64,000 bases of DNA from Zanthoxylum bungeanum (lineage: Eukaryota > Streptophyta > Magnoliopsida > Sapindales > Rutaceae), in NCBI GenBank assembly GCA_019454045.1, contig SKCR01021422.1, positions 62,001-126,000 of the forward strand, read 5' to 3'. Below, in pieces: positions 12,592-24,920 of the stretch (within the stretch, counting starts at the first letter, position 1; every line of letters begins with the position of its first letter). The position numbers and the translations under genes were made by a program. The notes below the pieces were generated by a model, which had not been told where the DNA came from, ran no database searches, and worked only from the letters and a program-made list of their open reading frames with translations.

Positions 12592-14940
12592 TGTTAGGAT
12601 TGGTTTTTTGAGTGCCAATTTTATTATGTATTTCCCTATAAATACTAATGTAATATTTTATTATGAATAAAATAAACAGTTTCTATTATATAACATCCTC
12701 TATTATTTGTTAAAGACGTAACAAACCTTAGAATGATTCGATATGATACTGTTGCAAAAGCGTCACAACTGACATTGAGTTGTATCATGAAGTTGTCATT
12801 CTTAGACAGTTCCTAGACAAAGTTTACACTACTTGGTCAGTAAAGTAAACCCATTGAGACTGGTACATGTCGTATATTGGAATCTTGGATTCCGATGGTT
12901 TCTCAATGAACCATGAGTCTTGGAGACTCGTATAGACGTGTAGGTGTTTATAGAAGATTAACACTGAATGACTCACCGAAGATTCTTAATGGATGATACA
13001 CCAACGTCAATAAGAATCTTCTCGGGTTGAGTGAGCATAGTGATTCTTTGACTTGAGATACCACTGTGGATATATGAGTTATCCTCCACACTTATATGAC
13101 AGTCACGTCACCGATCTATTTAGATCAGACCTCCGCCTGTTCGTTGGGTGTGGACAGATGCTCAGGATATCCTGTGTGTATCAAGAAATGATCCGTCAGT
13201 TCTGTGTACAGAGCATATGTATTCAATATGGAATAAGCAATCTGTTAAATCCATGGACTCGTGGTACACTATATAAATTAGTTCTAAGTATTTTTAAGGG
13301 ATTGCTAATAGAAACGTCGACGTGATTATATCTGTAGAGATTTGACGTTTACATCTATATCTCTGGAATAATCCAGATACTTGTGACAGATGGATTAAAT
13401 GTATGAAATGACCTCGACCTGTATGGTTTAGAGAGTTTATATGTGTTCGTCATAATTTACGGGTGAGTAGATTATGGACACGAAATTTGATTTCGTGACG
13501 GATATACCTGAATCTAGAGAGTCTCACTAGTGAAATATACTCGTAGAGCACTAGGGCAACTTTTATGAATAATATTGATTATTTATAAATCGTTTAACGG
13601 TAAAACGAAAAATACATGTGAATGGACCTAATGGTCATTTCCTAATTAATGTGTATTTGTATTTAATATTTGATATTATTAAATACACATTAATTAATTG
13701 TAAAATTATGATATTTGACATATATCATTAATATATGTATTTGTGATATTTAATGTAAATATAATACATATATTTAAGATATTTGTATTTAATTATTTAA
13801 TTATTTAATTGTTAAATAATTAAATTAATTTAAATAATAAATATCTTTGTCATGATTTTAATTAGGAAATGGCATGATTCTATTGGTTCACTTGTAAAGT
13901 TAACTTTTTGATAAAGGTTGTCATTTGAAACAAGTTAACTAATAAAGCATTTACCATTTAATTTGTTGAAACAAAAATTAAAATATCTTGATTTTTTTGT
14001 TTGCAAGTTTCGGCCAAGTGGGAATGTTTAACAATAGTGTTTTGTTTTCATTTTATTTTATAACAACAAGTTACCAAAAACATAACAAAGAGAGTTAATA
14101 GCATAGTTGAAGAACAAGAAGAAAAGCTTAAAAAATACTTCGATTTTGTAAGTTTTTCTTAAACTTTTCAACTAAGAAATTGTTTCTATCATGCTTACTC
14201 TTTTAGTTTGTGATTTAATGGTTGTGAACTTGTTTGAAAGATGAATGCATGTATGATAATAAAGTGAGCTTGAAATAAGTTCTTAAGCTCTCTTTTAGTC
14301 ATTTGATGGTGATGTTGCCATTATAGAGTTGCTAAGTCACTCATTGATGACCTATAATTGTTCTTGAGTTGTTTCATGATGGTGAGACTTGTTTGGTGTG
14401 GTAAGGATTGGATTAAAGTATTGAATTTGTTTAATTTGGTGTATTTTGTCAATTTGAAGTAATTGTAAAATTAGGGTTCATAACCCTTTCCAAATTTGGG
14501 GCTTTTCATATATGTGATATAATTTGATGTATGTTAAATTTAGGATTGACTGGATTTGATCTTGACATGTTTTGAACAAAAAAAGACCAATTGCAAATCC
14601 TGGAAAATACTGGGACTGTTCGATAATTTCATAAAAATTTGGAATTTTTGTTGCAAATTATATTTCGATGTGTTGGACATGTATAAATCATTTTGGGATT
14701 GATTTGGAATCACTTAAATATGTATTTGACAATCTAAGGACCAAAATGATCAAAACACAAAACTATGAAGTTAATTAAAAGAAATTGGATTTCTTGTGTT
14801 AAAATTTTAGATTTTAAGTATTGGTTAATTAAATAAATAAGTTTATTTAATTGATCCAAGAAAAAAAATTTGAAATCGAAAAATTCTGATTTTCCGAGTT
14901 CCGCTGCGTTAACCCGATAATTCCCTATAAAACCCCAACA
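12592..14940 (+). mobile_element. Solo LTR of the C family inserted into element C, TSD AAAAG
   Basis: 2349 bases from TGTTAGGATTGG to CCCCAACA, flanked on both sides by AAAAG (12587-12591 and 14941-14945). It is in opposite orientation to its host element. No primer site follows the right end and no PPT precedes the left, so it is a solo LTR. Short open frames inside it recur in other LTR copies and are not genes. Confidence 0.88.
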
Positions 14941-16497
14941 AAAAGAAAGATTCAAAAACTCAAACTTTTCATGATTCAAATTTTCTACTTATACATATCA
15001 TATACGTAACTGTAGAAACTAATGGAACCTTAATTAAAATGATTAATTTGTGTTACAAGAGCATATGCCCAAGAATATTGAAACTAATTTGGTAACACTC
15101 AATATCAAACGAATCAAATCATATAAGATTCGATTCCTCCCACTAACCAATTCCATCATGATGGAATCCTAGAAGAATAATATTGAGAAAGAATCATATT
15201 CTTTGAATAATCTTATAACTATTTAAAATAAATTCATATGTTTGATCGTATCAAACATCTTTGAACAATTCAAAGACGCACAATGAATTTTAAAGATACA
15301 ATTTTCAAAACTTCAGATCAAATATCTTTTAACCAGCCAAAATATTCTATCCGCGTTTCATCAAAAACACGTAACTAACTTATAGACTAAGTTACGAAGT
15401 AAAGAAAACTACCTTAAGTAATTTACAATTCATTAAACTACATACATCTAATGTATCAGTTTAATAAATCTTATGGTCCAATGACAATCATTGGTTAAAT
15501 GAGATTTAATCACATTCCTGAATACAATATTCAATAAATGGATAAGGATATGTGGTGTGATCTCGTATCATACCATCCTTTATCATACAGAAAAAACATC
15601 TAATGCTTAAGTGATAAAATCTCATAAAGCATTGTTCTAAATTATTTACTTAACCGAATATTTTTCTTAATGTTTATCTCTTTGTCAGTGACACTACTAG
15701 TCGTATTAAAATTTATAACAACTGTTTAAAAAGAACAAGTAACTATCCAATAGTCGCAAGTTCTGATATCATATATCAAAATAATCATTAAATAATATTT
15801 TAAATAACTAGACGGGAGATCTGGTATCAGTGGACCCATGAATATATTTCGACTCACAACTTTGGCACATTCTCGCATACGTATATTCACATGTAGACAA
15901 CTCATTGTCAATCACACTCATTGTGACTCCTGATTTTGGTCATGATCATTTCTCGTTTGACAGCTTTGGCACGTTCACAGGAGGCGTATCAAGGCTTCAG
16001 TTTTCAATGACAAACTCAAGCTACTGATGTAGTCCTAACAGCTTTGGCAAGTTCAGAAATCCATTTTCTCTTGAATTTATGTCTTATCATATAAGTTCTA
16101 TCGGCACAAATGAACTACCATCTGCCATAACTGCACAGCTTTGGCATGATATAGCTATAACATCAAGAAATCATTCACATCCGTACTAACAATGCGGACC
16201 AAGAAATAAGTATTCCTAATATTAGTCACTTTAATGCCTTATTTAACGGGGATATTCTTAAAGTGAGTTTTACTCAACATCAAATGAAGATATTTAATCT
16301 AGATCAATTTCTCAACAGTTTAATTCTACCCGAGAAAACATAACTTAACTTAACCATTAAATCTCGGTTACGTTTTCCAGTTAGTGTAGAACCAAAAAAT
16401 CAAGAAACATATAGATTACAAGCATGTGCAAATATTAAAATTGGATTATATATCATATATCAAGCATGAAATATGCGATGGATGTAGGATCAGACCG
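14941..16497 (-). other. Leader and internal region of element C, part 2
   Basis: Non-coding. On the minus strand it begins at the primer site and carries four copies of a GCCAAAGC/T motif (15859-16145). AT-rich beyond that. Confidence 0.55.
15859..16145 (-). repeat. Four spaced GCCAAAGC-type leader motifs of element C
   Basis: On the plus strand GCTTTGGC lies at 16138-16145, 16041-16048 and 15963-15970, with a variant ACTTTGGC at 15859-15866. In element direction the start-to-start spacings are 97, 78 and 104 bases. A related motif with similar spacing is in the leader of element B. Confidence 0.7.
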
Positions 16498-16509
16498 GCT
16501 CTGATACCA
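16498..16509 (-). promoter_or_regulatory. Primer binding site of element C (tRNA-iMet)
   Basis: The reverse complement reads TGGTATCAGAGC and lies three bases inside the LTR end at 16513. Confidence 0.85.
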
Positions 16510-16512
16510 TTT

Positions 16513-18766
16513 TATTGGGGTCAGACGCAGCGGAAGGCGCGGTTCGGGGGAAATCGTAACTTTAAAACTTACTGAATAAATTATTCAATATCAAATATGA
16601 ATAATTCATTCATATTTCACCTAAAAATATTTATTTGATATCAAATAATGACATAAATAATTTAGAAACACCACGAAAGTTTTACGAAAATATTTTTCCG
16701 TAAAATAGCATAAAAAGCGTTTTTGTCTGAACCGAAAACCAATACACACGGAGGCTGCCCAGGTCAGCCCCAATAGTACTTGGGAAGTTCATGGGCTGCC
16801 TGAACAGTGACCAATTCACTATTTGGACAATTGTCACCCGGTAAGCCTGAAACTCACCCAGTAACGCCGTTTTTAGTCGTTTTCACAAATTTTGAATCCG
16901 AAATTATTCTAATGCCCAATACACATCCAATACATTTAAATAACATAATTTTCATCACCAAATTTCTAGTTTTTCCAGGTCTGACCAGGGAACAAAAAAT
17001 ATTATTTTTCATGCTTTAAATCCAATTTTCTCAATATTAATCATATTAATATTTACATCAAACAAAGCCACCACCAATGAAGAACTCAAGAATACTTCTA
17101 TGAGTTACAAGAGTGGTCATAATACTCTAAAATGGCAACAAGTCATCATATGACAAAATTGAACTAATATTACACTAATATTACTCAATCTTACTTCACA
17201 CATGCATCTAGCCTTCAAATCCATCCTCCAAATCAAAAAGCCACAAAATTTAAAAAAGAAAGAAATCCTAGAATAATTTTAGATACTCAAGAACAAGAAA
17301 TAAATTTTCTAAGCTTAAGAATATTAAAGATTACCTCAAAATCTCCTAATTTCCTTAAGCTTTGTTCTTAATTTGATCACTTTCTCTCAAGTTTCTCTCA
17401 AGAAATATTTTGGGAGCATTCTATGGAGAATAATTTTAACCATGGAGGAATATAAAATAGGAAAAATAATTTTTCACTTTATATACTAGAGGTAACCTAA
17501 CTTGGAGGTAATTTGGTCATTTTGTAATTTATTTAATCTAATTTGGTCAATTTGATAACTACAAGCTTAAATGTCATGCCATTTGTTACCATAAAATAAT
17601 TAACATATGTAATAAAAATTATTACAAATGAATATTATTTGATTTAATTAAACATTAAGTTTAAAGCAGACAAAATCAAATTGAATACTTTAACCTTAAA
17701 GTTTAATATTATTAGTAACCAATAATAATTAAACATATTACATAATAATTATGTAATATAGATATTATTTAATTATCTAAATATTTAATATTTAAATATC
17801 TAAATAATTAATTAATATAATTATTATTATAGATGTATTTTTATTTATACTAAATAACAAAATACATATATTAATGACATGTGTGGGAATCTCATTTGAT
17901 AATTAATTAATATGTATCAAATCAAATTTTGTATCAAATATAAATACACATTAATTATTAATTGATAAAAAATCTCATATGCATGTATTTTCGTTTAACC
18001 GTTAAATGTTTCGAATTAACTTATTTAATCCGATAAAGTATTATGAATAATCTGTATTATTCATAATGTGTTGCCTAAGTGCTCAACGAGTACACTTCAT
18101 ATTGTGGGACTCTCTAAGTTTAGGTTTATCCGTCACAAAATCAAATTTCATTTCCATACTTCACCCACTCATGAATCACGACGACCACATATAATCTTGT
18201 TAAACTATACAAGTCGAGGTCATTGCATACGTATAATCCTCCGGTCACAGGCTATCAATATTATACCAGAAATATAGATAAGAACGTCAAATTCCTAAGG
18301 TATAATATAGTCGACTTTCAAATTTACAATCTCTAAATAACACTCGGAACTCGCTTTCGAAGTATTCCACAGTCATGGATTTACTAGATCGTAAATACGT
18401 ATATGATACTTATGTCATGTACACAGGACTGACGAATTCTATCTGATACTCACAGGATATCATGAGCATGAGTCCACACCCAACAAGCATGTGGAGGTAT
18501 GATCTTAATAGATCGGTGACGTGATTGCCATCAAAGTGTGGAGGATGTCTCATATATCCACAGTGGTATCTGAAGTCGAAGGACCACTATGTTACTCGAC
18601 TCGAGAATATTTCTATTGACGTTGGTGTACCATCTATTAGGAAATCTTGGGTGAGTCGTTCAGTGTTTATCAAATAAACACCTACACGTCTATAGGAGTC
18701 TCCCAAGACTCATGGTTCATTGGGATAAACCATCAGACCAAGTCTCGGTATACGACATGTACTGAT
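16513..18766 (-). repeat. 5' LTR of element C, outer end deleted
   Basis: Matches 8004-10260 in the same orientation with many small differences. The match stops at about 18766 after CATGTACTG, where sequence of the element D LTR begins. About 340 bases of the LTR start are missing. Confidence 0.8.
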
Positions 18767-19237
18767 AATCCACTTTGAAGACTTTATTGTTTACATGTCT
18801 TCTCTGTTTCGGTGAGATTCTTCTTTGATTGACCACCAACACAAATACCGCCTAACCCAATTTCCTAAGCCTTTAGAGTTCTCTCGGAGGAAGATTGGTA
18901 GTCGGAGTTCCAGTGTTGCGTGCTTGCAGAGTTGATTTGATTAGAGACTTCAGAGATTCTGAAGAAGGCCGTTTGGTGTGGGCACGAAGAGTTCTTCGGG
19001 TTATTACAATTTAGAGGTATTAGAGTCGGTGGAGTTGCTACCATAGGTCTTTTACCATCACTGTAAGTTTTTCTTGTTATAATGGATTTTGGGCTGGTAG
19101 TCTAAATACCCGGAGTGATTTTTTACTCGCACGAGTTTTTCACTTCGTTAATAAAATTATTGTGTTGATTTTATTTCATGCTTTCGTTTATTTTCTTTAT
19201 TTCATAATTGCATAGACTTAAGGGTGCTTGTTGGTAA

Positions 19238-21006
19238 TGACTGACGTAAACACACACGTATAACGCAAGTGCACGTATCGTTCAAGTAGTATGAAAATAT
19301 CGATCCCACGAGGACTTAATATCTAATCTATTAATTTTATGAGGTCAAATGATTACTAGTATCTAACAGGTTGTTTGATTGATTTGAAATGGTGACGATT
19401 CTAAATTTAAAAACAAGTAAATAAAATTGTTCGAAAGTAGGTTTTAAGAAAATTCAATATTCAAAACTATCTAGGGTTGTGATTTCTTCCAATATCATTT
19501 TAAAGATGAAGTGGTTATCTTAAAGTTGGGTAATATATTGATTTATTAACCTGGAACACTAAATTATGTGTAAGCCTCTGTCAATGGTCAGACACAAATA
19601 CCCAGTTTAACCCAATTGAACCATATGTCTATGTCAACCAAATTATCTGGATTCATTAAGTTTAAGTTCCAATTATGGCTACCCCCGCCCAACAGGTATA
19701 TGTCTATCCTGTAAGGAAATCTATTAAAGGGTTATCTATCCTCAAGGAAGATCGTGGGCTATTAAGTCTAAGGCTGAAACCTAAAATTCCTTTGTCAAGT
19801 TTATTTTAGATTTACCACATCAATCTTATTAGTGGCCAATTAACAAGACGCATTAAGCTTAAGACTTAATAAGTAAACCTTTAAATTACCCAAACTATAA
19901 TTTAACCCCTTATAAACCGGTGATATTGGATTTCATCACAACCCCAGATAATTGGCTTAATTACGACACATATTTACGGGTAGTAAAAAAAACATAAATA
20001 AATAAAAGACATAAAGTAAAATACTGAAAATTAAATTGCTGAAAAGTAAATGACGGAAAGTAAATGCTGAAAATTAATTACTGAAAAGTAAATGATGGAA
20101 GTAAATTGCTGAAAAGTAAATTCCTGAAAAGTAAATTGCTGAAAGTAAATTACTGAAAGTAAATTGCTGAAAGTAAATTGCTGAAAAGTAAATGCTGAAA
20201 ATTAAAGAAAGAAAAGTACTCTGCGTAAAAGTAAATTGCGGAAGTAAAAACTGAAAAGTAAAGAAAAGAAAGTGCGAAAACGGAAATTAATTACTGAAAG
20301 CTGTAAATAAACAAACAAGATACAATCTTCTTAGTATTCTTAAGGAATTCCTTAGAAGAAAGTATGAATTTTACAAATGAAATGGCTTGGTATTTATAGG
20401 CAAAATTTTGCCTCCATCAAATCATCCACCAAATCAATTATTAATTGCTCCACTAATTGCTCCACCAAATCCATTATTAATTGCTCCACTAATATCTTAT
20501 CATGTTTGGTGATGATTTGATAATTTTTATTATTTAATTATTAATTTATTTTTTTTTTTTGCTTTGAAAATGATTGAATGACTTTTATAATTACACACAA
20601 CACCTTCTGGATGGTTCATCAATTTCGGGCATGAAATCTTCAGAATTCGAAATTATTTTGTCTTTCAAAGCTGTAGATCTTTGAGTCTTCTTTAATCTGG
20701 AACTTGAATCAGCTCAATCCGATATCGAGTAAATGTTATGCCCAAAATACGACAGATGCACAAAATTGGAATTTTCCAAACTGCACTCGTTAAAACGCCC
20801 TTTCAATTTCCAATCTCCAAAATTAATATGTCAAATCCAATTTTTTGCCCATATTTGACCCATATTCTCTAAATGAATTCCATTAAGTCCCAATATTCTT
20901 TTATCTGTAAATTAAACTAAAACCTATCAAAACGTTCAGCAAACCCGAGAAACTAACCAATATTAAGTAAATGGGGCGGTAAATTTGATATATTTTCCGC
21001 TCATCA
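19238..21006 (-). mobile_element. Athila-like solo LTR (LTR c), reverse strand
   Basis: 1769 bases from TGACTGACGT to CCGCTCATCA. GTAA lies on both sides (19234-19237 and 21007-21010), and the uninterrupted site in the other LTR D copy reads TTGGTAATCC. Its body is closely similar to the LTRs of the complete element A, including the CAATTATTAATTGCTCCAC section, rather than to LTRs a and b. Confidence 0.82.
20015..20210. repeat. Minisatellite of GCTGAAAAGTAAAT units in LTR c
   Basis: About 14 units of 13-15 bases, mostly GCTGAAAAGTAAAT or GCTGAAAGTAAATT, in tandem. LTRs of element A have only a few scattered copies in the equivalent place, so copy number varies strongly within one family. Confidence 0.8.
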
Positions 21007-21096
21007 GTAATCCATACAAATAATAATTATGACTTGTCTTAATTTATGTGTAATATTCCACATAGGGTTAGAGCCTAGACTAAAACTGAATTTTCA

Positions 21097-21397
21097 TAAG
21101 CAATATTATTTTTCCGTGGTAATTGACATCAAATTATCGAACTTAATTAAAAAAATAATAAAAATTATCAAAAGGACATTAATAAACTAATCATAAACGA
21201 AAAAAAACAAATCGGTGTGCTCAAATTTATATTGGATTCGTTTAGTAAACGAATCAAATCGAATTGATCCATTTCCTGAAGAAATTAATTTTTTTTCCAA
21301 ACCCACATCCTAAAAAATACGAATCGAATCGAGCGAATAAACTAATCATGATCCAAATTACCAACCCTAAATACTAGTTCAAACACAACCATGGGCT
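21097..21397. other. AT-rich host spacer between elements D and A
   Basis: No gene. It contains ATTCGTTTAGTAAACGAATC-type words like those at 2500-2640 and 35700-36180. It ends in GGGCT, the target duplication of element A. Confidence 0.5.
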
Positions 21398-22019
21398 TGA
21401 TGAGCGGAAAATATATCAATATTTACCGCCCCTTTTACTTAATATTTTGTTTAGTTTCTCGGGTTTGATGAACGTTTTGATATGTTTTATTTTATTTTGC
21501 AGATAAAATAATATCGGGACTCAATGAAATCATTTAGGACGAAATGTGGATCAAATAAGGGCAATTATTGGACTTGATATATTAATTTTGGAGATTGGAA
21601 ACTTGAAAGGGCGTTTTTGACGAAGTGCAGTTTTGGAAATTCCAGTTTTGCGCATCTGTCGTATTTGGGGCATAACGTTTTACTCAGATATCGGATTGAG
21701 CTGATTCAAGTTCCAGATTAAAGAAGACTCAAAGATCTACAACTTTGAAAGAGAAAATATTTTCAAATTCTGATGATTTCATGACCGAAATTGATGAACC
21801 ATCCAGAAGTGTGTGGAGTGTAATTATTAAAAGTCATTATCAATCATTTTCAAAGCAAAATATTAATTAATAAATAATTAATAAAAATTATCAAATCACC
21901 ACCAAACAAGATAAGAAATTAGTGGAGCAATTATGGATTTGGTGGAGTAATTAGTGGAGAAATTAATAATGGATTGGTGGAGAAATTGATTGATGATTTG
22001 ATGGTGGCAAAATTTTGCC

Positions 22020-22027
22020 TATAAATA
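22020..22027 (+). promoter_or_regulatory. TATA box of element A 5' LTR
   Basis: TATAAATA in TTGCCTATAAATACCAAG, repeated at 32400-32407 in the 3' LTR. Position about 620 bases into the LTR fits a U3/R boundary near 22050. Confidence 0.65.
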
Positions 22028-22367
22028 CCAAGCCATTTCATTTGTAAAATTCATACTTTCTTCTTTGAAATCCTTAATGAAAAAATAAAAAGATTGTATC
22101 TAGTTTGTTTATTTTTAGTTTTCAGTAATTAATTTTCACTTTCGCACTTTCTTTTCTTTACTTTTCAGTTTTACTTTCCGTAATTTACTTTTACGCATAA
22201 CACTTTCCTTTCTTTACTTTTTCAGTTTTTATTTTTCAACCATGAGGAGGTAACTTCCCTCTGCCGAGGTGAAAGGTAATTCTTTTACTGTTACTATCTT
22301 AGATTAATCTCCCTTAGACACAACATATTCACTATTCTAAAATTTGACTTAAAAAGGAATACCGCTA

Positions 22368-22580
22368 TATTGGTCGGTGGGCTATTTAATTTAAACTGTT
22401 AAACCTGACTAAGCAAGGATACCGCCAGATTGGTCGGTTGGTAATTTAATTTTGGTTCCGCCTTTATGGCTGGTTATTTCTTTATCGCCTACATGGCAGG
22501 TTCATGGACAAATTTTACCGCCTTTATGGCTGGTCGGACTTAACTTGACTTAATCAGGGTACCGCCTATATGGTCGGTTG
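22368..22580 (+). repeat. Six spaced ACCGCC..TGG(C/T)(T)GGT motifs in the LTR
   Basis: Copies start near 22370, 22430, 22457, 22483, 22516 and 22560. The core ACCGCCTWTATGG is followed by CTGGT or TCGGT. Present also in LTRs a and b in reverse, and in the right LTR. Confidence 0.7.
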
Positions 22581-23489
22581 GTTTTAATCTCACAAGTGAT
22601 TATGTTATACTAAGGGAGATATCTAAGTTAGTAATTAGTAAAAGTAATTCCTTTTATCTTGGCAGTTTTTTTCATTTACTTTCCCGCTTTTACTTTCTCT
22701 CGCAGTTACTTTTTTTAGCATTTTTATTTTATTCCATAGCTATGTATTGTAACTAAGTTAGTATCTAGGGTTGTGATGAATTTCAATATAACCGGTTTAT
22801 AAGGGGTTAGATTATAGGTTGGGTAATTTAAAGATTTATTTATTGAGTCTTAATCTTAATGCTTTTTATTAACTGGCCATTAATAAAATTGATTAGGTAA
22901 ACTTAAAATGAACTAGACATAGGGATTTTAAGTTTAAGACCTTAGACTCAATAACCCACGATCTTCCTTGAGGATAGATAACCCTTTTAATAGATTTCCT
23001 TACAGGATAGGAATATACCTGTCGGGCGGGGGTAGCCATAATTGGAACTTAATCTTAATGAATCTAGGTAATTTGGTTGACATAGACATATGGTTCAATT
23101 GGATTATACTAGGTATTTGAAATTGACCATCGGAAGAGGCTTTTACATAAATTAGTGTTCCAGGTTAATAAATCAATATATTACCCAACTTTAAGATAAC
23201 CACTTCATCTTCTAAATAATATTGGAATTAATCACAACCCTGGATAGTTTTTTTATAATTTGGATTTTTCTCAACCTACTTTTAAGCAATTTTATTTACT
23301 TGTTTTAAATTTAGAATCATCGTCATTTCAAATCAATCAATCAAACAACCTGTTAGATACTGGTAATCAGTTGGCCCCATAAATTAATAACAAAAAGGTT
23401 TTAAGTCCTCGTGGGATCGATACTTTTTATACTACTTGAACGATACGTGCGCTTGCGTTATACGTGTGTGATTACGCCGGTCAAGTTTT

Positions 23490-23507
23490 TGGCGCCGTTG
23501 CCGGGGA
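23490..23507 (+). promoter_or_regulatory. Primer binding site of element A (tRNA-Asp)
   Basis: TGGCGCCGTTGCCGGGGA is complementary to the 3' end of plant tRNA-Asp(GTC) including CCA, the primer typical of Athila-like elements. Confidence 0.88.
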
Positions 23508-23617
23508 CTTATTTATCTTTCATTATTAGTTTACGGGTTAGTTTCGTTACTTGTATTTAATTTTTCTTTTTACTTATTGTTTTCGTTTTCTTGTGTTTTC
23601 AGGTTCTCATACACTTA

Positions 23618-24920
23618 ATGAGACGAGCCAGAAGCTTTGAAATCCATCCGCTTGACCCTGAGATTGAAAGAACCATCAGACAGTTGAGAAGGGAAAGGCG
23701 AGAAGGCCAAGAAGCAATCGTTAACATGGAACCTGAACCTTTGGAGGTTGCACCACCAATTCCCATTCGAGACAGAACCATTCCGGTGGTAGATGGCCTT
23801 ATTTCCTGTATTGTACTTCCTCCCTTACCAGCAAATGCAGGTGACATCAAAACTTGCATTCAGATGATTCAGCAGTCAGTTCAGTTTGGGGGGAATGCAA
23901 TTGAAGATCCTAATGCCCACATCAGCAACTTCCTGGAAGTTTGTGGCACTTTCAATTACAACCGAGCATCAGAAGAAGCAATGAGACTGCGGGTTTTTCC
24001 ATACTCCTTGAAAGACAGAGCAAAGGCCTGGCTACATTCACTATCAGCTGGTTCCATCACAACATGGAACACTCTAGCCACCAAATTCCTTGCAAAATAC
24101 TTTCCACCAGCCAGAACTGCAAAGTTGAGGAATGACATCACATCCTTTGTGCAGCAAGATTCAGAATCTCTGTACGAAGCTTGGGAAAGATACAAAGATC
24201 TGCTCCGGAAATGTCCTCACCATGAGATTCCAAAATGGCTTCAAGTCCAAACTTTCTATAATGGACTTTCTGGATTGATGAGAACCACTATTGATGCTGC
24301 TGCTGGAGGAGCTTTGATGTCAAAAGGAGAAGATCAAGCCTGGGACCTAATCGAAGAGATGGCCAATAACAATTCCTTGTGGCCAACAGAAAGGAGCTTG
24401 ATTCAAAGAATTGCAGGAATTTATGAAGTTGGAGCCAACACAGCAGTTAGTGCCAAACTGGACCAGATATGCAAATTCATGGAGACTCTCAACACTCAAA
24501 GCAATATTGGAGCAACAAGTTCAACATATGGAGGAGCACCAGAGCCAACTCAACCTGAAGAAACGGTGAATTATGTCAACAATTTCAACAGACAGGGAAA
24601 CAATCCATATTCCAACACCTACAACCCAGGGTGGAGGAATCATCCCAATTTTTCATGGAGCAACAATTCTGGACAAAGGAACAATCCACCACCAGGATTT
24701 CAGCAACAGAACAATCCACCACCTGTATTCCAGCAACATAACAAAGGCCAGGAGCATGAAAAAGAACCAGTAATGGCAGAAGTGCTGGCTCAGTTAAAAA
24801 AATACGATGCTATGATTCAGAACCAATCAGCTTCTATCAAAGCACTGGAAAATCAGATTGGACAACTGGCCAATGCTCAGAGTTACAGACCACCAGGAAA
24901 TCTTCCCAGCAACAGAACCG
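23618..24920 (+). CDS. gag: Gag polyprotein of element A
   Basis: Capsid/nucleocapsid precursor of the retrotransposon. The first ATG of the frame is at 23618 (MRRARSFEIHPLDPEIERTI). The Retrotrans_gag domain lies at roughly residues 90-240 of the frame (LRVFPYSLKDRAKAWLHSL, then WEKY-like EAWERYKDLLRKCPHH and VQTFYNGL). A low-complexity Asn/Pro/Gln segment (NNPPPGFQQQNNPPP) follows. A C-terminal coiled stretch ends in IKALENQIGQLANAQ, the usual join to pol in Athila/Tat elements. A frame change at about 24900-24920 separates gag from the protease frame. A conserved segment (GKEQCQAITLKSG) continues in the new frame, so this looks like a small indel rather than a programmed shift. No CCHC knuckle was seen, which is common in this lineage. 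Confidence 0.9.

Larger units (their letters stand above)
8004..18766 (-). mobile_element. Copia-type, apparently non-coding element C on the reverse strand
   Basis: Read on the minus strand: a truncated 5' LTR (16513-18766), a tRNA-iMet primer site (16498-16509), a leader with four spaced motifs, about 3.5 kb without any recognisable retroelement protein, a purine tract (10611-10620) and a 3' LTR (8004-10605). The order LTR-PBS-internal-PPT-LTR is complete, but gag and pol are absent, as in large retrotransposon derivatives (LARDs) that borrow proteins from relatives. The 5' LTR lost its outer end in a deletion, so no target duplication can be checked. A solo LTR of the same family is inserted in it. 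Confidence 0.72.
2764..21096 (+). mobile_element. Ty1/copia-type element D, heavily interrupted, TSD TAAGC
   Basis: The outer limits are fixed by a 5-base direct repeat TAAGC at 2759-2763 and 21097-21101 that directly flanks TGCTAGTTTC at the left and ..AATTTTCA at the right. Inside are a 5' LTR, a tRNA-iMet primer site, a UBN2-type gag and a truncated 3' LTR. No pol is left: the gap between 8003 and 18767 is filled by the reverse element C, and a deletion removed C's outer end together with D's pol and the first part of its 3' LTR. This is the oldest insertion of the left third of the window. Confidence 0.8.
18767..21096 (+). repeat. 3' LTR remnant of element D, interrupted by LTR c
   Basis: 18767-19237 and 21007-21096 together match 3311-3869 of the 5' LTR. 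The first 547 bases of the LTR are missing. It ends with GAATTTTCA directly before the TAAGC target duplication. Confidence 0.8.
21398..23483 (+). repeat. 5' LTR of element A
   Basis: Near-identical to 31782-33859. Contains a TATA box at 22020-22027 and six spaced copies of an ACCGCCTATATGGCTGGT motif at about 22370-22580. Confidence 0.95.

Noticed and set aside
13053..13325. 90-residue open frame and its relative at 62145-62435
   Set aside because: Both lie at the same place in two copies of the same LTR and have no known domain; conserved only because the LTR is.
20015..20210. CRISPR-like array of regular repeats
   Set aside because: Units are contiguous without spacers, in a plant LTR; it is a minisatellite.
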